A DNA stretch of 64,000 bases from assembly GCA_014925825.1 (NCBI GenBank), contig JACGCK010000005.1:434001-498000 (forward strand), read 5' to 3'. Under the pieces are notes generated by a model. It was not told where the DNA came from and did no database searches. It worked only from the letters and a program-made list of their open reading frames with translations. Positions 46,754-56,046 of this stretch are shown in pieces. Every line of letters starts with the position of its first letter. Position 1 is the stretch's first letter. The DNA is from Pholiota molesta. Its lineage: Eukaryota > Basidiomycota > Agaricomycetes > Agaricales > Strophariaceae. The position numbers and the translations under genes were made by a program.

Positions 46754-46826
46754 GGGGGCATAGCTCAGCTGGGAGAGCAGTAGACTGAAGTTCTAAAGGT
46801 CCTGCGTTCGATCCGCGGTGCCCCCA
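46754..46826 (+). tRNA. tRNA-Phe (GAA), copy 2
   Basis: Identical to copy 1 over all 73 nt, with a perfect 7-bp acceptor stem and anticodon GAA. It is followed by T-rich TTCTTTTGTTCTTTTG, with the first TTTT four bases past the tRNA acting as terminator. Confidence 0.96.
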
Positions 46827-46897
46827 TTCTTTTGTTCTTTTGTTACCCAATTCGAGGTTAGAGGATCTCAGGCAACAATATCTGTTGCCTGCCAGAC

Positions 46898-46970
46898 AGG
46901 GGCATAGCTCAGCTGGGAGAGCAGTAGACTGAAGTTCTAAAGGTCCTGCGTTCGATCCGCGGTGCCCCCA
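46898..46970 (+). tRNA. tRNA-Phe (GAA), copy 3
   Basis: Identical to copies 1 and 2 except position 1, which is A instead of G. The first acceptor pair is therefore A-C. Only four G precede CATAGC where the other copies have five, so a lost G in the assembly is as likely as a real mutation. The T-rich terminator follows as in copy 2. Confidence 0.85.
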
Positions 46971-47160
46971 TTCTTTTGTTCTTTTGTTCCCCAATTCGAA
47001 TTTATCATGACTCAAGAGTCAAGGACCTCGGTCATTTTTTTGTCTTGTGGACGGGTGGTCGTGTGACGGAAATGGGAGCTGAAATGGGCATCGAGATGTA
47101 TTGAATGGGTTACTGATTATCCCGCTCCTCGTCATAGGACCTACATGTACATATTGGGAT

Positions 47161-48662
47161 TTAGTATTCGCCGAACCGAACATGTCCTGTCTCTTCTGCG
47201 TGTGCTCTTGCACCTTTCTCGCCCTTCAAGCCCTGTCCGCACACCTATACGATAGACAGATAAGAAAATATATGATTGACATTTTAGTTAAGGTGAGAAG
47301 AAGCAAGAAATACGCAGATCCTCTGTTGAAGGGGTGATCTGCACAGGGCAGCGAAGCAGGTCCGCGCGGTATGGATTAATCTTATTTTCAGAATGAGCAC
47401 TCACTTCGCATTTGAGATCGAATGTCGCTGTATTAGTAAATGCCTTTTTTGACCGCAGGATATCAGCGAGCTTCTTCGCTGCGACCAGCACCGGATCGGA
47501 GTCCTCTGATGAAGTCTGAGAAGGTAAAGGTGGGTATACATGTAGGTAACAAGAAGGATTGGGCTAGGCACTAACGATAGGGAACAGCGTTTGGTGCCAT
47601 TCCGGCGGAGCGTCGACCATTGGCGCGAGTGTGGCAGCATCGTAGTGTATTCCGGAGTAAATGAGGATCGCGCGCATGCCGGATGGGCTCCCGAATTCAC
47701 CGGGAGCGAAACGATCGATGCGTCCAGTCTCCACATCTATGCTGGCGATTTCAGCAGAGTAATGTGTTGCGAGGATACTGAGCTCAATAGCGCCACCCCA
47801 CGAAGTAGGTTTTGAAATAGTTGCAATGTATTGTGTGGGTGGCATTCTGCGAATTATGAGTGTTGGTCAGATGCAGCGTCAGAATAAGATAATGATTTAT
47901 ACCCAAGAATAGCTTCGTTGTATGTTTCTGCATTGCTTCGTATGCCATCGGCTACGACTAAATTATAGCTGTAAGAACAATGCATGGATGAGGCCAAAGA
48001 CACGCACTCTGGCGCAACTGAGGCGCCTTTGACATATTTTGCTCGAAGACGAGAGCAGCCGAGGAGAATAGGCATGAATTATCATCTGGAACAACCTGTT
48101 GATACAGACATCTTTTTTAGCTGTTCCCACTTCAAAACATTGGCCTAGGCCAGGCATACCCGATGGATCAAATAGCTCCCATCGAGCTCGACATGGTCGG
48201 GGCCAGATGACGGCAGGGGCTGCACCACCTGTCGTTGGGCTGGCGCAACTGCTGGCGACGGGCTGCTGGCTGCTGGAGCTGCACGTTGGGCGGGGGGCGA
48301 CTGCACGCGCGCGGCGGGAGGGGCTGACGCGGCCGGGCCAGAGGAGCCGGATTGAGTAGCAGATTCGCTGACGATAAGCTGGTCGCCTCTTTGTAGATCA
48401 AGCGACGAGATGGGAAGTTCGGGAACCAAAACGAGCGCGCGAGGAGGATAGCCAGTCTTTACTTTTTAGCAGAGAAGAAAGTGAGCGATGTGCGATGCTG
48501 TCAGGCATGATGGATGCACATGGACTCACGAATCTGACGTGAGGGCAGGATCTGGGTGACGTTGTAGACTGCCTGCTGCAGGTCCTGGACGGTGAAGGCG
48601 CTGTCGAAGGGGACCTCGATGGTGGCGACGCCCTTGGGGTGACGAAGACGGACAGGGGCCAT
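47161..48662 (-). CDS. ubiquitin thioesterase OTU1 (YOD1)
   Basis: The start MAPVRLRHPKGVATIEVPFD opens a ubiquitin-like UBX domain (SAFTVQDLQQAVYNVTQIL). A Pro/Ala-rich linker follows, then the OTU domain: the catalytic Cys in VVPDDNSCLFSSAALVFEQN, VADGIRSNAETYNEAILG, PTQYIATISKPTSWGGAIEL and ILIYSGIHYDAATL (catalytic His). The C-terminal C2H2 finger is CGQGLKGEKGARAHAEETGH. OTU1 binds Cdc48/p97 through the UBX domain and trims ubiquitin chains in ERAD. Splicing after HR at GTATGC and resuming at GTTGTTCC keeps frame. The stop is at 47161. Confidence 0.94.
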
Positions 48663-49036
48663 GGTGGACGCGGACTCGCCTCTCAGCACATCCCACTGGC
48701 GTACTATGCACTACCGTCATCTGTTGCATCGTGTTTGGCGCCACCGTGGCGCACGTCTGGATATGGAAATCGCAGATCCAGTACTACAATAGAAGCGCCG
48801 CGGCGTCAGGGAGCGCGTGGGGCGCTACGCAGCTGACGCCCGCTATATCGTCATTACAACTCAGCACGGACGTCATTCACAGTCCCCGATTTCGTATAAA
48901 TGCCACCCAAATTATACCCAAGTCCCCATCCACCCACACAACTCACAATCAAACCCTCATACCAGTCAGTCGTTCTCATCTTTTTATACCGCCTGACCTC
49001 ACATTATCCTCGCAGACCAACCAGTTTATATCCATC
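48663..49036. promoter_or_regulatory. divergent promoter of OTU1 and HSP12
   Basis: A 374-bp region between two starts. A TATA box (TATAAAT, 48895-48901) lies about 140 bp before the HSP12 start, and two AGTCCCC segments flank it (around 48881 and 48919). A long CT-rich stretch comes right before the start. Strong TATA use fits a stress-induced gene, which is inference. Confidence 0.5.
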
Positions 49037-49403
49037 ATGTCCGACACAGGCCGCCAATCTTTCACCGACAAAGCCAGCTCCGCCATGAAGCCCGATTCTC
49101 AGAAGGGCACCTTCGAGCAGGCCTCCGACAAGATCAAGGGCACCATGGACAGCGCCGCCGGCTCCATGCAGCCCAACGTTAGTATTCCCCTTCACTTTTC
49201 TCGATGCTATCTAACATTTATGCACTGCAATTAGAGCCAGAAATCTGGCAGCCAGAAGATGGGTGACTCGATGAACAACAACTCCGGTGGCAACAACGTC
49301 AGTCTTCATAACCATTGACGAGATTCATCTCTAACAGTTGTCTCTTTAGGATTCCCTTCTTAACCAGGCCAAGAACGCCGTTGGCATGGGCAACAACAAG
49401 TAA
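49037..49403 (+). CDS. HSP12/Hsp9 family stress protein
   Basis: Three exons (49037-49177, 49235-49297, 49350-49403) give 85 residues. The protein is small, hydrophilic and Ser/Gly/Asn-rich: MSDTGRQSFTDKASSAMKPD, SQKGTFEQASDKIKGTMDSA and a tail LLNQAKNAVGMGNNK. The N-terminal block with FTDK and KGTFEQASDKIKG is the HSP12 signature (yeast Hsp12, fission yeast Hsp9). These proteins are disordered until they meet membranes, which they stabilise under heat, osmotic and starvation stress. The C-terminal Asn/Gly-rich tail is a variable region. Confidence 0.93.
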
Positions 49404-49914
49404 TTCACTTCTGATTGTTGTCTTTCACTTTAAATTGTTTTGGGTGTGCTCTGTTGTACCATACTTGTGACTGTATATTTGCCATCATCAATCAACTGCT
49501 TTTGACTTGTAATTTTTGAACAAATGCCAGAAGAACGAGCACAGCAAGACCGAACAATGGATTAGGAAAATGCGAATGCCCATTCTACTACCTAGACACT
49601 GTGGTCATATCCTCAACCGCACTATGAGCCCTGCAATATACAGATACCAACACAAGCTTAAGGCGGATGCAGGGCGGACGCCTCAATGGGCAATAAATGA
49701 ATTTCGAAAAATTCAAACAATGGATCTGACAATGATCTGTGGTCATCAAGGCTTGTTCCAAATTGCCCAATTTAGAAAATTTATCCAAATTTAGTAATTT
49801 ACCACTACCGTTGGCCAAGTTTAAGAAATGGGGCAACAGAATATACGCATGATATAAATCCGATATAAAAATGCTCAGAGAAGCAGCTACATAGCGCGAT
49901 GGTATGAGACCTTG
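49404..49914. other. intergenic, convergent 3' ends of HSP12 and CHMP7-like genes
   Basis: About 510 bp, AT-rich, with no recognisable gene. Confidence 0.55.
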
Positions 49915-51758
49915 TTATCCCGAAGATATAGGAACGCGTTGGGCTTGCGGCGTTTCCGCAGCAGGTGCATCAGTCGGCACATTCCCGACCTTGCCCAACA
50001 TCTTCCCAACATTATCTTGGCCCCCCTTGGCCCTATTCTCCGCCTCCATCTCCTTTACCATAGCTTTCCACTCCTCTTCTAGCTCTGCCTCGTCTGCGAT
50101 CTCCTCGACCCCAAGTGCGAGATCGCCCCCAAGGCGCACCGCATCGTCCATTTCTTTGGCGTCCGCGTTGGCTTCTGCCAAGGCTTCCATGGTCTTGTCA
50201 ATACTTGAGCGCTCAAGCGAAGGGTGGGCCAGAATCGCACGAAGAGTTGCTGTAGATGACTCATACGATTTCATTATCTGTCGAAAAGGGTTATATTTAA
50301 AAACCTGGATGTCCAGGCAAACAAAATGAGTACATGCCTCGATATCGCCTGCAGCAGCTTCAACAGTCAAAAATGTTGATTCAAGAGTGGACAACGATCC
50401 CAAACGCTTATTTAACTGTTCTTCGAGCTGTTTACGAGAGCGCAGGTAGCTTAACGCAGCAGGTTTGCGCTTCTGTTGCAAGGCTGCAGACGCTTTCCGT
50501 GTGCAGCTAGTCAATGGCATGAGAAGCGGTCTGGTATATATGAACGCGAAAGCGCATACTCGTCTATCTTGCTGTGCAGTGCATTAACTTGCGCATGCAA
50601 ATTTCGAATAGCAGTCTTCAACTCTAGAATACCAGAATCTACAGCGGTTATGCTGTGTTCATCTGCTGGCGCATGTTTGTCGACAAATTTGATGGTCTAC
50701 CAAAGATTGATGTCCGTCAGACATCAGAGAGTAAGCATCAAACGAAAGCTGCCCGACACACCTCTTTATCAACGACAAGAACGCCTCGATCGCGTTCCAG
50801 ATATTTGATCAGAACCTGTGCGTCTAATTCCCGAAGTGCTTCGCTAGCTCCACCGGCGCCTACGCCCCCAAACGTCGATCGAAAGCTGTCCAATGTGTAC
50901 AGTGCATCACCAGCAGTGACCTGAAGCTCATTTTGGCGTTCTAGTACATCATCTGCGGCTGCCTCCACGAGGTGGACCAAGACGTAAGCGCCCCACCAGC
51001 TACTGTCTTTGTGATGATGGCCACGACTGCTGCTTCCTAGCAGACCTTCCTCGCCAATAATGCCCATCTGTTCGAGCGCCCACCAAAGAGGTTTGCCGAC
51101 AACATAGGATACGATACGGGCCGGGAGCCAGCCGGGGTCGTATATTGAAGCTTTCGAGGACAGGAACTCGGGCAGGGCAATGGCGGTGTGTGTAGTGCGC
51201 AATTCTGACTTGCTGGGCAAATAAACAAGTGAGTTATCGAGTAAGTTGTAAGATAGGGAGTGGATGGAATGGCCGAATACCACATTCAACTGGTGGCATG
51301 CGGATGTAGAAGGAGGTAGCGGAGACAATGTTTGAAAAGAGAGAAGAACGTACGAGTACAGCTCCCAGCGCGAGCGGTTTTCCCACTTTAGGTATTTTCA
51401 CTCGGTCCATCAGCTCCCTCCCTGCATGTAACACGAGCCGGTCGCTCCTCGACACAGCCTTCTCCCCCTCCTCGCTGTCTTCCTTGTTATTCCTCTGACG
51501 TCGCTGTGGCGTGGCTGCCTGCGGACTCAGAAGAGCAGAGTTCTGCATCCCTGAGGCCACAACTATTTCCAGCGCATTGCGCCACCAGTCCACGTTTGCA
51601 TGGTACGATGTTGGATTTGAGTGCTTCTGGCGCGAGAAATCCGAGTAGAGCGCCTGCAAGCGGGCGGTGGACGTCGTCGAGAATGGAGAAAGTGAAATGA
51701 TGGAGGAGCCGGTCGTGGTTGGTGACGAGCTCATTTCCGGCGATGCAGAAACTGACAT
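49915..51758 (-). CDS. ESCRT-III-like protein CHMP7/Chm7
   Basis: The start is MSVSASPEMSSSPTTTGSSI. The N-terminal half has winged-helix-like segments (LYSDFSRQKHSNPTSYHANV, DRLVLHAGRELMDRVKIPKV, GWLPARIVSYVVGKPLWWAL). The C-terminal half is a Snf7 domain: a basic helix with CTRKASAALQQKRKPAALSY and LRSRKQLEEQLNKRLGSLST, then IDKTMEALAEANADAKEMD and an acidic region, ending TPQAQRVPISSG. This two-part layout is that of CHMP7/Chm7, the ESCRT adaptor at the nuclear envelope that recruits Snf7/CHMP4 through Heh1/LEM2. The long intron after LALGAVL has normal GT-AG ends. Phases agree. Confidence 0.9.
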
Positions 51759-52468
51759 CGTGGCCGGTGAATGAGACGTAAATATGTGCTTTTCGGAGCC
51801 ACTCTTGTCATTGACTCGGGCAGACAGGTCGCGTCACATCACGTGGGTGTAATTACGGGCGCGTCGCCCGCGCGTGCCACTCACTTTCAGTCACCAATGC
51901 TGAGCGCTGACCGCTGACCGCTAAACTTAGTCGTCTCAAATAGAGATAAAGATCCCGCTTTAATCTTTATTACACATCCAACTATTGATATATCCATGAA
52001 GCATATGATCCTCAGACAATCCCGATATCTGAAGCGAGCTGATATGTATATCGCTCTCCGTTCTATCTTGAAGCGTAAGCACAGCCATATAGCTCCACTG
52101 CTTCATCAAGTATGTATGTATCAAGATATAAGGAGCGAGAAACAGGAGTTATAATAAGCTGTAAAATCGTTATAGTGTAAGATATGGGCGTACATTCGCG
52201 CTTCAGGCCTTCAGGCTTGCAAGTGGCCGTACGGCGTCGAACGCTTCAATTGCGAGTGATTATTTATGATTAGGAACAAAATAGCCACAAATGGCTGATC
52301 GGCATTTGATTGAGTTCTTCGTTATCATTTCTATACAAGCTGCAGTTGGGTGAAGGTCTCAAGGCTGTTCCACCAATGAAACCAGAGTGAATAATATCCA
52401 TAACATACTTATGGTGTTGATACAAATACACCGAGCCAGTAGTTATACTCGAGCTTGCCAGAACATAA
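51759..52468. other. intergenic upstream of CHMP7-like gene, 3' flank of next gene
   Basis: A 710-bp stretch. An E-box ATCACGTGGG (CACGTG at 51840-51845) lies 82 bp upstream of the CHMP7-like start. No gene seen. Confidence 0.5.
51840..51845. promoter_or_regulatory. E-box CACGTG upstream of CHMP7-like gene
   Basis: Part of ATCACGTGGG, which matches the extended Cbf1-type RTCACRTG consensus. Binding is inferred, not shown. Confidence 0.35.
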
Positions 52469-53800
52469 TTATACCTCCGCAGCTCCCCTATAGCCAGGAT
52501 GTTGAGCTGTATACGCCTGTTGGCTGCCAAAATGAGCAAGACTATGAGAAATACTTTCCATGGACCTCCGACTACCTGTCGCTGGGGTAGTAAATACGGC
52601 TGAGGTCACTGGTGAAGTCGGAAATGTGCTCCTAGAGGTCCCCTGTGCATAGGAAAGATAAAGACAGGTAAGTCAGATATTGCTGAGATAAGATATATAA
52701 AACATACGTATAGGGGAGACGAAAAAGGAGCAGGAGAGGGTCCATTATTGGTTCGTGAGGAGCCGGTTTGTTGGGACATGATAGGGCTCGTAGACATCAG
52801 AGCACGGCTGTCGAACGTGAGGTCCTTTTGAACAGTGTTTCGTCTTTTTCGCATGATCCACCAAAGCACTGCAATAGCTATAGCAGCAAGGAGCACCAGT
52901 CCACCAACAACACCACCAGCAATTCCGCCAGCATTACTATGTGATTTTGTGCTTGTTACCACCGGCATCGTAGGGGATGGTGAAATTTCAGATGCAGAGA
53001 TAACTGCTGGTGTTGTGGATACCAGAGACGTAGTTGGGGGTAGAACACCTTGGAGGACTACAGAATGAAATTGTTAGTCTTCTGCAACCACTGAGAATCT
53101 CGCTGGATTTACCATTTTGTGCAGCTACGGGGTCGAATGTATCACCAGTCTATTAGACGCTGATGAGACCAAGTAATCTCAAAGCAAAAGACCACAAACT
53201 AACAAGCGTAAGATTCAAAAATGCCCATTTGGGAACCATGACATTTGAAGGAATTTGTTCTGGGAATCTGTTATATACTTTTGAGATTGTGAGATTCGGA
53301 TGATCGAGGCTATTGAGACTGACGTCGTCAAACTGGGGTTTATACAATCCATACTCCATGTTGTCCAGTTCTGGAAGTTGCGCGCCTGACAGCCACCGCA
53401 AGCGCTAACCAAGGAGTAGGTAACTGAGCTACACAAGCATGGATTCTGCTGGGTGCTATTTGGCCCGAGATACTGATTGTTGACAGGTACCGCATTGACT
53501 TGGGTTGCTGTTCGTTCAAGACAACGAATAAGAATGGATGATAAGAGGTGCAGTATCAATACGCACGACGGCCACAAGCGCTTTCCAAATATGCCGCTAC
53601 TAAGCAGGGTGTCTGACCTTCAGAATTAATAGCCTGCAGGTGCGTGTAAAATCTTCAGATCGTCATCTTATCTCTAAATCACATACCCATTCGTATGTGT
53701 TGATGCATTGGATAACATCAGAGCTTTGGGCAAGGACGCTGAGTGCAGCAGCAAGCCAGGCGACGAGCTTTGCAGCGGACAGTGGGTGGGACCGCAACAT
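52469..53800 (-). CDS. Cys-rich single-pass membrane protein, paralog A
   Basis: The start MLRSHPLSAAKLVAWLAAAL is a clear signal peptide (cleavage near VLAQS). The ectodomain has paired cysteines: CINTYEW, AINSEGQTPCLVAAYLESAC, NQYLGPNSTQQNPCLC and YSLVSACGGCQARNF, then NWTTWSMDC and FPEQIPSNVMVPKWAFLNLT. A Ser/Thr/Pro-rich stalk (SEISPSPTMPVVTSTKSHSN) precedes the membrane helix AGGIAGGVVGGLVLLAAIAI. Stop-transfer basic residues (MRKRRN) and a Ser-rich cytoplasmic tail follow. The membrane segment resembles fungal SKG6/Axl2-type helices. The function is unknown, and the topology suggests a cell-surface sensor or adhesin. The next gene is a paralog. Confidence 0.8.
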
Positions 53801-54806
53801 GATGGACAGATGATGAAGGGTAAATCCAAAACCCCACAAACGCCTCTAGGCTCTAAGTAAGTATCAAGGATCGCAGGGTTCCTAGTGCCGACAACATGGC
53901 CCTGTGAAAACCCCGCGGGAAGAAATGGACACAGGTTCGTTGATCATCTACATACACAAATGATGTTTCGTGTTTGATGTTTTCGGTTTAGTGCAGCGTT
54001 CAAGCAGCGTTTGTCATCAAGTGTTCCGCATACATCGCCCTTGGGCAGAATTGGCACCGTGACATACGAGCAGCATTTTATCTCTTCTTGATCCGTTGGG
54101 ACTCGGGAGCACGTCGAGCTTTTTAGCAATTATACAATATTTAGTATACAATATATATTAGTACTTGCTGAGTCCTGTCCAAGGTTGGGTGCCTACCAAA
54201 TGGCCAGAATCGTGAACATAATCCTCTTTGACATAATTATATGAACTCAAAAGGCGTTGATCAGGTCCGCATTAAAGAATGAAATGTCTATTCGCCGATC
54301 AACGCAAATTCCTAAGCTTACCGCACTGTCTGAAGCTTGGAATTTGATTGATTAATCTTTGATCTTTTGGCTTTTGAGGAACGTTCTAGAGGGACTAAAG
54401 TTCACGAGGCAAATTAACGATGGAGGCGCGCATAATCATGGTGTCATCAATGTGTCTATAAATTTGATGAATACCATCTTAAAAGTATGTATACATGATT
54501 TTCCACTTATGATTATATGCAGGATAGGCACACAGTATCATAAGTTACCTGAAGAAGGAGGCGCAATTAGCAGGGTGACGAGAGTATCTGCTAGTCAGCA
54601 GCAGTCAGAAAAAGAGTGGAATGAACGGCATCAGGATATCCTGAAATGAGCGAGGGATTGTGTATTGGTCAGACACGTTGGTGGCCCACTGGAACAGAAT
54701 CTGCGGAGCCATACGCGCTCGAATCGAGATTATGTGTAGCGCGATCGCCCATAGACGAGGCCTTATTGATTATGTGAAGAGTCGTTAGAATTGTCGCATA
54801 ATAAAT
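53801..54806. other. spacer between the two membrane-protein paralogs
   Basis: A 1-kb region with the promoter of paralog A and the 3' flank of paralog B. No gene seen. Confidence 0.5.
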
Positions 54807-56046
54807 TTATAAACTAAAACTGACTGAGGACGGTAGGACGGGGGCTTGTGGGGTAGCCACTTGTGTCATATAAGGACCTTGACCCTGGGCAGGCCAAGAT
54901 GTATCCTCAGAAGCCGTTGGGGAAGAAAGATGCTGCCTATTTCTGGCGATTCGTCTTCGGTGATGAATATACCAGTACAATGCTCCAAATAAAATGGTAA
55001 GGCCAAATAACCCTCCTACAAGTCCTCCTCCTATTGCGTTCGCGTGCGCAATTGAGGAGGAAGAGGATTCTTCAGTGGCGGCCGGTGAAGAGATAACAGC
55101 GGATGCTGTCGTACTAGCTGGTATTGTCGTACTAGCTGGTATTGATTGTGAACTCATAGTTGATGAAGCAATCTTGGTCGACGACGTAACCTTGGCCGAT
55201 GCCGATGCCTTTGTTGTTGGAGTGACAGTAGAGCTTGTCGGTGACGGTATTGCACTGGATTCCGTGAGGTCTAGCGATAATGTTTAGCATCTTGTTGGCT
55301 TAAAGAATGTGACGGAACTTACTGGCGTTGTTTCTAGCATTCGTTTGGTCCCAATTATCGACTGCCTGGATTATATTCCATTTGAGTTTTGTTTTCCTCC
55401 GAAACTGCGAGAATTACCTCCACATCTAAGTATGCCCACCCCGGAACCGAGACTCCAGAAGGAATTGGTTCGGGATACCTACAAGAACCCATGTAAGCGG
55501 TCATTAAATTTCATAGATCCTATGGCTGACTGACGTATCAGTGTATACCATGGCACAGTTGGCCGACCATACACTCCATCTATTATTTGAAGAATGAGGA
55601 TCAATCATTGTTCAAAAATAAAAAGATGCCCTACGAGAGATATGTTCGGCCCTGGCAAGCGCCGCAAGCACTCATAAGCGAGTATGTTACAGTATTACAC
55701 TGGCAAGGATTCGCGTTCTGTAAGGTTGGTCCCAAATAATGAGTGTTATCTGGAAGGGCAGCAACAGGGAAGGCTAATCATATTGTTACATTGGCGCGTG
55801 TTGGTAAAAAACATTGGTAGATGCTCACGACCGCCATTGCACACCGCTAGAAGAGAGGATGCGACCGAACATGGAGTCTGGTTCTCCGCATTGGAGGTCT
55901 GATGGAATTATATGTCAATAGTGTCGCATAGAAAAGGGGAGGAAACAGTGTACCCAGTTGTAGAACGGAAGGCAAGAAGCATCGGATTGAGCGGCGGTGC
56001 TCTGCAAATAAGAGAAGGTAAAGAATGTCGAGAGCAACCACAGCAT
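54807..56046 (-). CDS. Cys-rich single-pass membrane protein, paralog B
   Basis: The start MLWLLSTFFTFSYLQSTAAQ is a signal peptide. The exon pattern and residues parallel paralog A: CLPFYNW, TSNAENQTPCSVASSLLAVC, HYLGPTLQNANPCQC, NTVTYSLMSACGACQGRTYL, WSVWSANC, and a segment EPIPSGVSVPGWAYLDV. A long Ser/Thr stalk (SPTSSTVTPTTKASASAKV) leads to the membrane helix GGGLVGGLFGLTILFGALYW, then HHRRRIARNRQ and a short tail. The introns sit at the same protein positions as in A, which indicates tandem duplication. Sequence has diverged to about half identity in the Cys core and more elsewhere. The function is unknown. Confidence 0.8.

Larger units (their letters stand above)
46754..46999 (+). repeat. 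local tandem duplication of a tRNA-Phe unit
   Basis: Units 46754-46855 and 46898-46999 share the tRNA plus about 29 nt of 3' flank (TTCTTTTGTTCTTTTG, then CCCAATTCGA), differing by one base in the flank. The 5' flanks differ. A perfect inverted repeat GGCAACA/TGTTGCC (46871-46889) precedes the second unit. Confidence 0.85.

Noticed and set aside
46707..47015. Minus-strand frame with a repeated RGSNAGPLELQSTALPAEL-type peptide
   Set aside because: It is the antisense of the two tandem tRNA-Phe genes, a well-known false protein annotation.
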